Shown: positions 50,015 to 58,861, numbered from the stretch's first letter. The stretch is DNA of 64,000 nt from RGIG3178 sp942492795 (GCA_942492795.1 OW818639.1:806001-870000), one strand, 5' to 3'. A program made the numbers and translations. Notes: generated by a model not told the origin, from the letters alone.

Positions 50015-52201
50015 ATGCAGCAAAACGGATCCCAAGAGCAGCTGACAGCGTCGGTTGTCCACATAACCTACCGCAACGAGGCGAACGGCTATACCGTCAT
50101 GGACGTCCAATGTGACGGGGATGAGTTCACCGCCGTCGGCATTATGCCGCGCCTTGGCGAAGGGGAAATGGTGGAGCTTACAGGCGTTTGGACGGAGCAC
50201 CGGGAGTACGGCATGCAGCTGAATGTCAAAGTGTGCCGCCCCGCGCTGCCGCAGGGCATCGAATCGATGGAGCGGTTTTTGGCAAGCGGCCTGATCCGCG
50301 GCTGCGGTCCGGCGACGGCGCATGCCATCGTGAAAAAATTCGGCGAGGATACGCCGCAGGTGATGCAATATGCGGAACACCGCCTGCAGGAGATCCCGGG
50401 CATCGGCCCCGTGATCGCGCAGCGCATTGCGGACTCTTATCGGGAGAACATGGATATGCGTGCCGTCATCTCGGGACTTTCGGACTACGGCGTCACCATC
50501 GGACAAGCCATCCGCATCGCGAAAGAATACGGGGCGGACGGCGTGACGATGGTAAAGGAAAACCCGTATCGGCTGGCGGAGGACATCTTCGGCATCGGAT
50601 TCAAAACCGCCGACAACATAGCCCAACACATGGGAATTGCCGCCGACGCGCCGGCACGCCTTGGCGCCGGGCTGCGCTATACGCTCTCACAGGCGGCGGG
50701 GGAAGGGCACACCTATTTGCCCGCGAAGATCCTATGCGACTATACCGCCCGCCAACTGGGCGTCCCCTATGATCTTGTAACGCATACGGCAGCGCGCATG
50801 GTGCAGACGGGGGAACTGTATCTGGAGCAGGGCGAAGACGAACCGGTATACAGCCGCATGTTCTATCACATCGAACGGGAATGTGCAAAAAGGCTGCATG
50901 CCTTGTGTTGCTCCGCGCCCGTTCTGTTGCGCATTGACGGCGAGGAAGCCATCACGATGCACCAGAAGAGCGCCGGGATCATCCTCTCCGAAGCGCAGCG
51001 GCAGGCCGTCCACGCGGGAATACTGGGTCCGGTCTGCGTGATAACCGGCGGGCCCGGTACGGGCAAGACAACGATCGTGCAGTTTTTATTGTCGGTATTT
51101 GACAAAGCGGGACAGGAAACGGTGCTGTGCGCGCCGACGGGAAGAGCCGCCAAGCGCATCACCGAGGCGACGGGCAGGGAAGCGAAAACCATCCACCGGC
51201 TGCTCGAATACGGGCGCGGCGAGGATGTTGAAGAGGAATACGGCAAAAACGAGGACAATCCTTTGACGGCTTCGGTCGTCATCGTGGATGAGATGTCCAT
51301 GGTGGACGTCTTTTTGATGGTGCGGCTGCTGCGCGCGGTGAAAACGGGAACGCGCCTGATCCTGATCGGGGATTCCGACCAGCTGCCGTCGGTTGGGCCC
51401 GGGCACGTGTTGCACGATATCATCGCGTGCGGGGCGGTGCCTGTCGTATCGCTGGATATCGTCTATCGCCAGGGGGAAGGCAGCATGATTTCCGTCAATG
51501 CCCAGCGCATCAACCGCGGGGAGATGCCCGTGCACGATGAAGCGGAGTTCGCCATCGTATCGTGCGAGGCGCCCAACCAGATGTGGCAGGCGATCGAGGG
51601 AATACTGCGTCACGCGAACGCGCAGATCATCACGCCGATGCGAAAGGGTGACGTTGGGGTATTGGGCTTAAACGTGCGGTTGCAGGCGCTGTTGAATCCG
51701 CCGTCGGCGCACAAGCCGCAGCTTACACCGCCATGGAAGCCGCTGCGCCTTCATGATCAGGTAATGCAGATCAAAAACGATTACCGCATGGAATGGGAAC
51801 GCGACGACGGGACGATGTTGGAAAAGGGACTGGGTGTGTTCAACGGAGAGATGGGTGTTGTGGAAAAAATCGATACGGACTGCCTTGAGGTGTCGATTTG
51901 CTTTGACGACGGGCGCATCTCCCGATACGGCTATGCGCAGACCGATTTGCTGGATCTTTCCTATGCCATCAGCATCCATAAATCCCAGGGCAGCGAGTTT
52001 GACAACGTGATCATCGTGCTGGCAGGAGGGCCGCCGATGCTCTATACCCGGAACCTGTTGTATACCGCCGTCACGCGGGCCAAAAGGAAACTCTGGATCG
52101 TGGGCAAGCCGAGCGCTCTTATGCAGATGGTGCACAACAACCAGACGCGCGCGCGGTACAGCGGTCTAAACAAAGCGCTCGCCGCGCTGTTTGCGCTATG
52201 A
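50015..52201 (+). CDS. recD2: RecD2-type ATP-dependent DNA helicase
   Basis: 728 residues from ATG 50015 after AGAAAGG. The RecD2-specific N-terminus is present: an OB-like start (LTASVVHITYRNEANGYTVM) and helix-hairpin-helix repeats (RGCGPATAHAIVKKF, EIPGIGPVIAQRIADSY, FGIGFKTADNIA). The superfamily 1B motor has Walker A GGPGTGKT (345-352), Walker B VIVDEMSMVD, motif III ILIGDSDQLPSVGPG, and motif VI YTAVTRAKRKLWIVG. It is a 5'-3' helicase for mismatch and double-strand break repair in bacteria without RecBCD. The last codon overlaps comFC (ATGA). Confidence 0.93.
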   Translation: MQQNGSQEQLTASVVHITYRNEANGYTVMDVQCDGDEFTAVGIMPRLGEGEMVELTGVWTEHREYGMQLNVKVCRPALPQGIESMERFLASGLIRGCGPATAHAIVKKFGEDTPQVMQYAEHRLQEIPGIGPVIAQRIADSYRENMDMRAVISGLSDYGVTIGQAIRIAKEYGADGVTMVKENPYRLAEDIFGIGFKTADNIAQHMGIAADAPARLGAGLRYTLSQAAGEGHTYLPAKILCDYTARQLGVPYDLVTHTAARMVQTGELYLEQGEDEPVYSRMFYHIERECAKRLHALCCSAPVLLRIDGEEAITMHQKSAGIILSEAQRQAVHAGILGPVCVITGGPGTGKTTIVQFLLSVFDKAGQETVLCAPTGRAAKRITEATGREAKTIHRLLEYGRGEDVEEEYGKNEDNPLTASVVIVDEMSMVDVFLMVRLLRAVKTGTRLILIGDSDQLPSVGPGHVLHDIIACGAVPVVSLDIVYRQGEGSMISVNAQRINRGEMPVHDEAEFAIVSCEAPNQMWQAIEGILRHANAQIITPMRKGDVGVLGLNVRLQALLNPPSAHKPQLTPPWKPLRLHDQVMQIKNDYRMEWERDDGTMLEKGLGVFNGEMGVVEKIDTDCLEVSICFDDGRISRYGYAQTDLLDLSYAISIHKSQGSEFDNVIIVLAGGPPMLYTRNLLYTAVTRAKRKLWIVGKPSALMQMVHNNQTRARYSGLNKALAALFAL

Positions 52202-52851
52202 ACACGATGGAAGCTATACGCCGAATGGTTTGCCCGGACGACGTCAGCTGCATGCTGTGCGGCGAAGAACGCGGTATGGGAGGAGGCACCGGGCTGTGCG
52301 ACAAGTGCAACAGGGAATTGGTCACATTTGACGGCGAACGCAGCGTTCAAAAGGCTCCGCTGTACGCTGCATATGTCTACCAAAGCGCGGCAGCCAAGCT
52401 GATACACGGTCTGAAATATGAGAACAAGCGGTATATGGCGCTGCCGCTGATACTGGGTTTGACGCGTGTGTATACGGAAAAAGGCATAGCAGCGGACGGC
52501 ATCATCCCGGTGCCGCTTCATAAAAAGAGGCAGCGGATGCGCGGATACAACCAGTCGGAGATTTTGGCCGCGGGCCTTTGCGAACGGGTGCATGCTGCGC
52601 TGTGGCGCAACGTTTTGTTGCGCGTGCGGGATACCAGTCAGCAGGTCGGTTTGCTTGAACACGAGCGGCTGCAAAATGTAAAGGACGCGTTTGCATGCTC
52701 TGTCGACTTGCATGGAAAACATGTGGTGCTGCTGGATGATGTCTGCACCACGGGCGCAACGCTGTCAGCCTGCATGCTGGCATTGGAAGCACAAGGTGCA
52801 GCCGTGACGCTTTTGGCTGCGGCTACGGTGGATACCGACGTTGTATTGTGA
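52198..52851 (+). CDS. comFC: ComF-family phosphoribosyltransferase-like protein (ComFC)
   Basis: 217 residues. The N-terminus has a zinc finger (CMLCGEERGMGGGTGLCDKC). The PRTase domain contains IIPVPLHKKRQRMRGYNQSE and the PRPP-binding loop VLLDDVCTTGAT. ComFC is needed for DNA uptake in competent Bacillus, and homologues are found in non-competent species with unclear function. It overlaps recD2 by 4 bases, and a raiA-type RNA and HPF gene follow, a neighbourhood typical of Clostridia. Confidence 0.9.
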   Translation: MNTMEAIRRMVCPDDVSCMLCGEERGMGGGTGLCDKCNRELVTFDGERSVQKAPLYAAYVYQSAAAKLIHGLKYENKRYMALPLILGLTRVYTEKGIAADGIIPVPLHKKRQRMRGYNQSEILAAGLCERVHAALWRNVLLRVRDTSQQVGLLEHERLQNVKDAFACSVDLHGKHVVLLDDVCTTGATLSACMLALEAQGAAVTLLAAATVDTDVVL

Positions 52852-52941
52852 TTTTGTAACGGATAACAAAAGCCGATTGTTTGGCTAAGCTTGATTTTGT
52901 TAAGATAATAAACGGTATGTATACATTTGATAAAATCGTGA

Positions 52942-52970
52942 TTGCATTTTTGTCATAGTTCCGCTACAAT
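52942..52970 (+). promoter_or_regulatory. Promoter of the non-coding RNA between comFC and hpf
   Basis: TTGCAT (52942-52947), 17-base spacer, TACAAT (52965-52970). Start expected near 52977. Confidence 0.75.
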
Positions 52971-52976
52971 CGAAAT

Positions 52977-53220
52977 AGTAAAGGCAGGTTCTCAGGTCTG
53001 TGGTTGCAAATCGATGCCAGTCGCAGGCGAAACGATCCACGTAAGTCGCAAAAATTGCGGTGATCATGGTGCGGTTTAGAGGTAAGACCGGCCAGGTTTT
53101 CTTATTCTTCGGGTTGGTACAAAACCTTTTGAAAACCTGAGAGAAGCAGTAGTGGGGGGGCCAAGCCCTAGGAGCGAGACTTCCAGCCGGCGGATGTGGG
53201 GACAAAGACCAGGTCAGCTG
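52977..53220 (+). ncRNA. Structured RNA, candidate raiA-motif RNA
   Basis: About 240 bases without a convincing reading frame follow a strong promoter and precede the zinc-ribbon and HPF/RaiA genes. TCTCAGGT (52990-52997) pairs perfectly with ACCTGAGA (53135-53142), enclosing most of the RNA. Inside, AGGTTTTC and GAAAACCT offer an alternative pairing that shares bases with the first, and GC-rich hairpins fill the 3' part. Position and size fit the raiA-motif RNA of Clostridia, which lies before raiA/hpf and, in one species, affects sporulation and aggregation. I identify it by context, not by matching a covariance model, so 3' boundary and family are uncertain. It fills the gene-free gap 52852-53253. 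Confidence 0.55.
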
Positions 53221-53253
53221 AGCATGCCAAAAAACAAAGCGAGGGAAGAAGTA

Positions 53254-53526
53254 ATGTACCAGGACAGAACGCTTGTATGCCGTGATTGTGGCGCCGAATT
53301 CGTATTCACCGCAGGTGAACAGGAGTTTTTCGCAGAAAAAGGATTCATGAATGATCCTGTCCGTTGCCGTGATTGTCGGGCCAACAAAAAGACAACCAGG
53401 CGTGAAAAGGTAACCCACCGCACCGTATGTGCCCAATGCGGTGTTGAGACCGAAGTTCCTTTTATCCCGAAGAATGACAAGCCCATCTATTGCAACGAAT
53501 GCTTTGCGCAAATGCGCACCCGATAA
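53254..53526 (+). CDS. Zinc-ribbon protein with two CxxC pairs of fingers
   Basis: 90 residues from ATG 53254 after GAGGGAAG (ATG 53224, in frame, would add ten residues but has no ribosome site). It carries two zinc ribbons: CRDCGAEF...CRDCRANKK in the first half and CAQCGVET...CNECFAQMR at the end, eight cysteines in four CxxC knuckles. The first unit (LVCRDCGAEFVFTAGEQEFF, then DPVRCRDC) is the probable zinc-ribbon domain seen in many short Firmicute proteins. The function is unknown; its place between the raiA-type RNA and HPF suggests a ribosome- or stationary-phase-linked role. It has its own terminator. Confidence 0.8.
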   Translation: MYQDRTLVCRDCGAEFVFTAGEQEFFAEKGFMNDPVRCRDCRANKKTTRREKVTHRTVCAQCGVETEVPFIPKNDKPIYCNECFAQMRTR

Positions 53527-53540
53527 AAAGCAAACTCCCA

Positions 53541-53565
53541 AAGAGCGCTTTGAGCGCTCTTTTTT
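53541..53565 (+). terminator. Terminator after the zinc-ribbon gene
   Basis: AAGAGCGCT TTG AGCGCTCTT then TTTT. Confidence 0.85.
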
Positions 53566-53569
53566 CAAT

Positions 53570-53661
53570 TTCAGCGAAAAACCTTGTTTTGGCTGAGCAG
53601 GATACTTGGCGGGCATTCAGTGCAAATCCGCCGCGCATGTCGCCGGATTTGACCGGCATTT
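53570..53661. repeat. Dispersed two-hairpin intergenic repeat, copy 2
   Basis: First hairpin TCAGC...GCTGA enclosing GAAAAACCTTGTTTTG, second hairpin CAAATCCG/CGGATTTG with loop core GCGCATGTCG. Compared with copy 1, the first stem changes a G-C pair to A-T on both sides. The rest of the gap 53527-53875 holds a -10 box, TATAAT (53839-53844), for hpf. Confidence 0.8.
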
Positions 53662-53875
53662 GATGGCATGCAACGAAAAGGAGAAGCATTTTTACAAAGC
53701 GCCATCATCGGCGCTTTGTTGTTTTTTTATTGCCTGTTTTGCATGCCGGATATTGAAGAATGCCGATATTCTTTCGTGGGGAATTCCACTTTGATTTTCG
53801 AATATTGAAAAGCATGTGTTTGCTTTTTCGCCGCATGGTATAATGAAAACAGGATCGTTGGAAAGGAGTGGAACC

Positions 53876-54421
53876 ATGCAAATAACCATCAATGGCAAGG
53901 GGATGCAAGTATCCGAGTATTTGGCGGAAATCGTGGAAAAGCGCGTACAGAAGCTCGACCGGTATTTAAAGGACGATACGCGCGTAGCAGTGATGCTCTC
54001 CATGTTCCGCGGAAGGCAGGTTGCTGAAATCACCGTGCCCATCGGCACCACGATTCTACGGGCGGAAGAAGCGACGGGCGATATGTATGCGTCCATCGAC
54101 AATGCCGCAAAGAAACTGGAAAGGCAGATCTTGCGCTATCGTAAAAGGATGGACAAACAAATCCACGAGCAATCCATCCGTTACAGCACAGAGCCATCCG
54201 AAGAAGGTGCGCAGGAACAGGAAGTGGACGATGTATGGCCACAGGTGGTACGGGTAAAACGCTTTGCTCTAAAGCCGATGACTTTGGACGAAGCGACGAT
54301 GCAGATGGATCTGTTGGGACATACGTTCTATGTGTTCCTTTCGGCGGAAAACGGCAACGTCAACGTATTGTATAAACGCGATGACGGCCAATTGGGTTTG
54401 TTGGAACCCTACATCGACTAA
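53876..54421 (+). CDS. hpf: Ribosome hibernation promoting factor, long form
   Basis: 181 residues from ATG 53876 with AAAGGAGTGG upstream. The N-terminal ~95 residues are the HPF/RaiA domain that binds the decoding site (MQITINGKGMQVSEYLAEIV, then DMYASIDNAAKKLERQILRY). The C-terminal ~55 residues (RVKRFALKPMTLDEATMQMD, LGHTFYVFLSAENGNVNVLY) are the dimerisation domain that makes 100S ribosomes. The two are joined by an acidic linker (EPSEEGAQEQEVDD). It stores ribosomes in stationary phase or sporulation. Confidence 0.93.
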   Translation: MQITINGKGMQVSEYLAEIVEKRVQKLDRYLKDDTRVAVMLSMFRGRQVAEITVPIGTTILRAEEATGDMYASIDNAAKKLERQILRYRKRMDKQIHEQSIRYSTEPSEEGAQEQEVDDVWPQVVRVKRFALKPMTLDEATMQMDLLGHTFYVFLSAENGNVNVLYKRDDGQLGLLEPYID

Positions 54422-54435
54422 AAAGCCAGAGTGCA

Positions 54436-54466
54436 AACGCGCAGCATAAGCTGCGCGTTTTTTTTG
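54436..54466 (+). terminator. Terminator after hpf
   Basis: AAACGCGCAGC ATAA GCTGCGCGTTT followed by TTTTT. Confidence 0.9.
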
Positions 54467-54468
54467 AT

Positions 54469-54551
54469 TCGGCAAAAAACGTTGTTTTTTGCCGAGACAG
54501 ACAGTTTCGCAAACATTTGCTGCAAATTTGCCGCGCATGTCGGAGAATTTG
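54469..54551. repeat. Dispersed two-hairpin intergenic repeat, copy 3
   Basis: TCGGCAAAAAAC/GTTTTTTGCCGA (only the 3-base loop differs from copy 1), then TTTCGCAAACATTTGC and the second element CAAATTTGCCGCGCATGTCG with a degraded right arm (GAGAATTTG). Confidence 0.75.
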
Positions 54552-54663
54552 ACTGATTTAAGATGGGATGCAAAAGAGAACTGCCTTTTTGGCAATATCT
54601 TCCGGATGAGAAATATAGTCAGCTTTGTCTTTGCTTATGCATAGAGGCGATGCTATCGTAAAC

Positions 54664-56568
54664 TTATTCTTCCCCGACGAGCTCAAAGAGCGTTTCCCAT
54701 TGGCGCATGGCCTCTTCAAGGGAGCAGCGAAGCGCTTCGAGCGTTGCGCTTTCCTGCAATATCCGCTGGTAGTCGCACGCGACATCGGGGTCTAAAAGAA
54801 GGGTTTGCTGTACGGCTATCGCATCTTCGATGCGCGCAATATCCTCTTCGGCTTTTCGAAGCTGCGCACGGGCCCGTCTTAGCACGGCTGCATTGTCCCG
54901 GCTCAGTGCGCTTTGTGTCGGCGCTTTTGCAGCCTTCGGCTGCTCCTGTCGGTTTTGGGACAACTGGGAAAGATGCATAAGGTATTCGTCGTAGTTGCCG
55001 ATGCTTTCAAACAATCCGTTCTGCGCAATGGCCAGCACGCGGGTGGCAAGGCGGTTGACGAGGTAGCGGTCATGGGATATGGCTAGGATCGTCCCGTCAT
55101 ACTCCAAAAGCGCCGTTTCCAACGCTTCGCGCGACGGCGCGTCGAGGTGGTTGGTGGGTTCGTCCAAAAGCAGGAAGTTGTACTGGCCAAGCATGAGCTT
55201 TAAAAGCTCCACCCGTGCGCGTTCGCCGCCGGAGAGTGCGCGAATGGATTTATAAACATCGTCGCCCCGGAACAAGAATGCAGCCAGGGCGCTTCGTACC
55301 TGCGTTTCGTTCAACGCGGGGTAGGCGTTTTGGATTTCCGTTATCGGTGTGCCCGTAAGGTGCAGACTGTTCTGATGCTGATCGTAATAGCCCGGGGAGA
55401 TTCTCGCGCCAAGCCGTACGGATCCGCTGTCGGGGGCAAGCTGCCCCAAAAGTATGCGCATCAGCGTGGTTTTGCCGCTGCCGTTGAGGCCGAGCAAAAA
55501 AACACGCTCGCCTTGCTTGATGTGTAAATGAACGTTGCTGAACAACGGTTTTTCAAAGGATTTGCTGATGTTTTCCGCGATGAGCACGTCCTGCCCGCCG
55601 CCCTCTTTGGCGTTTAAGGCAAAGCGGATGGCCATCGGGGAGCGCTCCGGCCTTTTTACGCTGTCGCGAAGCTTGTTGAGCTGATGCTCCTTGTGTTCGG
55701 CTGTGCGGATGCTGCGCTCGCGGTTCCAGCTTCGAAACCTTGTGATCATTTCCTCCATGCGCTGGATTTCCTTCTGCGCCGATTGGAAATGCTTCTCATC
55801 GATCTCGCGCATCTGCTGCTTTTGCGACAGATAGGCGGTGTAATTCCCGTTGTAGGTTTGGAGATGCCCGTTTTCAATTTCCAGCGTGCCGGTGGTAACC
55901 TTATCCAAAAAATACCGGTCATGCGAAATGATGATCATACTGCCGGGGTATTCCAACAGATAGGATTCAAGCCACTCCACGCTCTGGATATCCAGATGGT
56001 TGGTGGGTTCATCCAGCATCAGAAGATCGGCGCCCGATAACAGGAGCTTTGCCATCTGCACCTTGCTCTTTTGCCCGCCGGAGAGCGCCGACATCGGAAG
56101 CGAAAGATCCTCCTGTGTGAAACCCATGCCCAAAAGCGTGGAGCGCGTACGCGCCCTATAGGTAAGGCCGCCTCCTGTCTGATAGCGTTCATAAAGGGAA
56201 GCCTGGCGCAGCACCAGGGCATCCAGGTTGGAGGGATGCGTGTCGATGGATATATGCAGCGAGTCCAGTTCGACTTCGATATCCACCAGATCGGAAAACA
56301 CGCCAAGCGTTTCCTCATACAGCGTCTTTGCCGGATCAAACGAGACGTGTTGCGCAAGGTGGCCGATCTTTCTGTCCGACAAAAGGGTGACATGCCCGCC
56401 GTCGGATCGCTCCAGATCGCACAGGATGCGCATCAGCGTGGTTTTGCCGCTTCCGTTGACGCCGACAAGACCCAAGCGCTGCTTTTCCATCACAACAAAA
56501 CCAATCTCCGAAAAGAGGATGGTTTCACCGAAGGATTTCGTGACGCCGTCAACGCGCAGCAGTACCAT
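54664..56568 (-). CDS. ABC-F family ATPase (translation factor type)
   Basis: 634 residues from ATG at 56568 (minus) with TTGGAG upstream. Two ABC domains: first Walker A GVNGSGKTT (36-44), signature LSGGQKSKVQMAKLL and Walker B DLLMLDEPTNHLD; second Walker A GLNGSGKTT, signature LSGGERARVELLKLM and Walker B LLLDEPTNHLD. The linker (EIDEKHFQSAQKEIQRMEEM) is the P-site interaction motif region, and the C-terminus has a coiled coil (VLRRARAQLRKAEEDIARIE). No membrane segments are present. ABC-F proteins bind the ribosome E-site and rescue stalled peptidyl transfer; some protect against antibiotics. Subtype (Uup/YdiF versus resistance type) cannot be settled here. Confidence 0.9.
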   Translation of the reverse strand: MVLLRVDGVTKSFGETILFSEIGFVVMEKQRLGLVGVNGSGKTTLMRILCDLERSDGGHVTLLSDRKIGHLAQHVSFDPAKTLYEETLGVFSDLVDIEVELDSLHISIDTHPSNLDALVLRQASLYERYQTGGGLTYRARTRSTLLGMGFTQEDLSLPMSALSGGQKSKVQMAKLLLSGADLLMLDEPTNHLDIQSVEWLESYLLEYPGSMIIISHDRYFLDKVTTGTLEIENGHLQTYNGNYTAYLSQKQQMREIDEKHFQSAQKEIQRMEEMITRFRSWNRERSIRTAEHKEHQLNKLRDSVKRPERSPMAIRFALNAKEGGGQDVLIAENISKSFEKPLFSNVHLHIKQGERVFLLGLNGSGKTTLMRILLGQLAPDSGSVRLGARISPGYYDQHQNSLHLTGTPITEIQNAYPALNETQVRSALAAFLFRGDDVYKSIRALSGGERARVELLKLMLGQYNFLLLDEPTNHLDAPSREALETALLEYDGTILAISHDRYLVNRLATRVLAIAQNGLFESIGNYDEYLMHLSQLSQNRQEQPKAAKAPTQSALSRDNAAVLRRARAQLRKAEEDIARIEDAIAVQQTLLLDPDVACDYQRILQESATLEALRCSLEEAMRQWETLFELVGEE

Positions 56569-56854
56569 TTGGGTCTCCAAACTACAAAGATGCAATCAGT
56601 GTACTGTATTTTCGCAGGCATTTCAACCGACAGCGACCGCTCAATCATCGGTGGAACTCCCAGGATGCCACAGACCCTCGGCAACGAAGCCATGCTTGAA
56701 GCGAAATCGGCCGGCCTTCCCGCAACGCCATGATCTTTGGATCCAATTCGTTCGATCATCCGTATCCAAGCCAGAAATGCGCCATAAACGACGATAAATA
56801 AAAAAACATTATATAACATAAAGTAATTTTAACCGACAAGAAAACCACGTCAAT

Positions 56855-56884
56855 TTGACAGCGAGCGACGTTTGCGTATATAAT
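56855..56884 (+). promoter_or_regulatory. Promoter for the YabE-like gene
   Basis: TTGACA (56855-56860), 18-base spacer, TATAAT (56879-56884), about 40 bases before the start codon. The 355-base gap 56569-56923 otherwise shows no supported gene. Confidence 0.8.
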
Positions 56885-56923
56885 AAATTCCCAAAACCCT
56901 GTGGAAAGGAGTGTTGCGCCGAA

Positions 56924-58744
56924 ATGAAAAAAAGACGGCGGGTAGACATCTCATTGCACCCGAAATCGCATCTGAACGGTATTTTGCAGCGGCAAGTAAA
57001 AGACAAACCGGCGCAGGCACTCAAAAGGGGCGTAGATTCCGCGTTGCGGAGCATGGGACATGCGGCATCCATCCCGGTTAAAAAGGGCGGACGCGCTATA
57101 CGCAACGGACTAGCGAACACACGGTCCCGATTTGTGGGCGATGATGAAGCCATGCAGCAGGAGGACTTACAATACTATAAGCCGCAGTTGAACATCGTGG
57201 GGCTTGATGATGCGCAGATTGAAACAGCGGACGATGCATCCGGCATCCGCAACGGCAATTCCAAGCGCAAAGAGAACAAACATCAAACCAATAAATCAAC
57301 CAAGAATTTCCCGTGGCAAACAAAACTAACAGGCGGGCAATCCGGCAGCGCCTCTTTTTCCGAATCGGACAAACAGCCGCAGAGCGCAGATCGGAACCGC
57401 CGCATACCGGCATTGAGAGTGGTCAAGCGACAGAGCGTGAGCGTCGCTTCCGATGCCATGGCAATGCCGATGCAGGGAATCCTTGAACCGGCAGGTATGC
57501 CGCGCGCAAAGGGAACGCAAGCCGGTGAAGGAAAAACGGTTTCCAGGCAGACCGTTTCCTCCAAGGCCCGCGCCGCCAATCGAAAGCGGCTGGGTATTCT
57601 TGCGATTCTGGTATCCACGGCGGCCTTTTTGGTGTTTGGATGGTACATGCTCTTTGGCAGGTATTGCGTTGTGAACGTGTACGACGACGGCGTCTTAAAG
57701 GCGGTCCGTACCAAGGATGCGACGGTAGAGCAAATGCTTCAATCGGCATCCTATACGTTGACGCCCGAGGATATTCTTTCTGTTCCAAAAACGCAAAAAC
57801 CGCGGCAGGATATGGTCGTGACCATCACGCGCGCGCGCGATATCAGCATCAGCGCGGACGGACAGACCTCTTCTGTACGGCTGGCCAACGGCACCATCGC
57901 GGATGCAATTGCGATGGCCGGCATTACGGTATCGGCGGATGACGAAGTCGTTCCAGCCCTGCAAACGCCCATTGTGAGCAATGCCAGCGTGGAAGTCCTG
58001 CGAGCCAAAACGGTATATATCAATACCAAGAGCAAAAAGATCAAAGTGCTGATAGCATCCGGCACCGTAAGCGATGTATTGACAAAAGCAGGGCTGTCCT
58101 TTGACAAGCAGGATCAAGTCAGCCCGTCGCTTTCAAGCGGCATTTCGGACGGATTGACCATCAGCTTCATGTCGATTGACATCAAGACGGTGGCGCACAA
58201 GGAAACCATTGCGTATGAGACCGTAAAGAAGAACTCGACAGCATACTTCTACGGTACTACAAAGGTATCGCAAAGCGGAAAGAACGGCGAGAAGACAATC
58301 ACGGAGGAAGTGACCTACCGGGATGACGTTGTGGTCTCGCGCAAGACGATATCCAGCAAAATCACGAAAAAGCCGGTCGATAAGATCCTACTTGTCGGGT
58401 GTAAGCCGACGCTCAACCCTGCCATTGCGGGACTTCCCAAGGGCGGGCCGACGCAGTCGATGATCGACCATACCGTTGTTATGGCGCAGATCACGGCATA
58501 TACCCATTCCGGGCACAGGACGGCCACCGGCAAATGGCCGAAAGTCGGTATGTGCGCCATCGACCGCCGGGTGTTCACCTATGGCACACTTTTCTATGTG
58601 CCGGGGTATGGCTACGCGGTGGCGGAGGATACGGGTTCCGGTGTGGGCGATCCCTACAGCATGGACGTGTTTATGGATACGCAAACCCAATGCAGCGTGT
58701 GGGGCCGCAAGCGAAACGTGACCGTGTATGTGCTGAAACGATAG
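56924..58744 (+). CDS. YabE-like cell-wall protein with DUF348, G5 and 3D domains
   Basis: 606 residues from ATG 56924 after GGAAAGGAGTG. A basic cytoplasmic N-terminus of ~220 residues is unusually long; it precedes one transmembrane helix (RLGILAILVSTAAFLVFGWY). Outside there are three DUF348 repeats (VVNVYDDGVLKAVRTKDATV; ISISADGQTSSVRLANGTIA; VYINTKSKKIKVLIASGTVS), a G5 domain (HKETIAYETVKKNSTAYFYG) and the C-terminal 3D domain with its three aspartates (AIDRRVF, AEDTGSGVG, SMDVFMD). Such proteins are putative lytic transglycosylases related to resuscitation-promoting factors. The order yabE-ksgA matches Bacillus, with rnmV missing between them. Confidence 0.88.
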   Translation: MKKRRRVDISLHPKSHLNGILQRQVKDKPAQALKRGVDSALRSMGHAASIPVKKGGRAIRNGLANTRSRFVGDDEAMQQEDLQYYKPQLNIVGLDDAQIETADDASGIRNGNSKRKENKHQTNKSTKNFPWQTKLTGGQSGSASFSESDKQPQSADRNRRIPALRVVKRQSVSVASDAMAMPMQGILEPAGMPRAKGTQAGEGKTVSRQTVSSKARAANRKRLGILAILVSTAAFLVFGWYMLFGRYCVVNVYDDGVLKAVRTKDATVEQMLQSASYTLTPEDILSVPKTQKPRQDMVVTITRARDISISADGQTSSVRLANGTIADAIAMAGITVSADDEVVPALQTPIVSNASVEVLRAKTVYINTKSKKIKVLIASGTVSDVLTKAGLSFDKQDQVSPSLSSGISDGLTISFMSIDIKTVAHKETIAYETVKKNSTAYFYGTTKVSQSGKNGEKTITEEVTYRDDVVVSRKTISSKITKKPVDKILLVGCKPTLNPAIAGLPKGGPTQSMIDHTVVMAQITAYTHSGHRTATGKWPKVGMCAIDRRVFTYGTLFYVPGYGYAVAEDTGSGVGDPYSMDVFMDTQTQCSVWGRKRNVTVYVLKR

Positions 58745-58767
58745 AAGGGCAATACTATATGCAACAG

Positions 58768-58803
58768 GTGTTCTCCGACACACATGTCGGCGGAAAGCGG
58801 ATT
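58768..58803. repeat. Single-hairpin relative of the CATGTCG repeat family
   Basis: TTCTCCGACACACATGTCGGCGGAAAG carries the conserved loop core ACACATGTCG between partly paired arms (CCGACA/TGTCGG). It lies between the YabE-like gene and ksgA. Confidence 0.55.
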
Positions 58804-58845
58804 GCAACACAAGGATGCTGATTTGACGATATGCCGAGGTGCCAA

Positions 58846-58861
58846 AAGGCGCCTTTTTTGA
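58846..58861 (+). terminator. Terminator or attenuator directly before ksgA
   Basis: AAAAGGCGCCTTTT is a perfect palindrome followed by TTG, only 12 bases before the ksgA start region. It could limit read-through from the YabE-like gene. Confidence 0.6.

Noticed and set aside
52198..52851. Evidence of natural competence from comFC
   Set aside because: ComF-family genes are common in non-competent Clostridia and no other uptake gene is in the window.
56490..56819. Minus-strand open frame with a hydrophobic N-terminus upstream of the ABC-F gene
   Set aside because: It overlaps the ABC-F start in another frame, lacks a clear ribosome site and has no composition or motif of a real protein.
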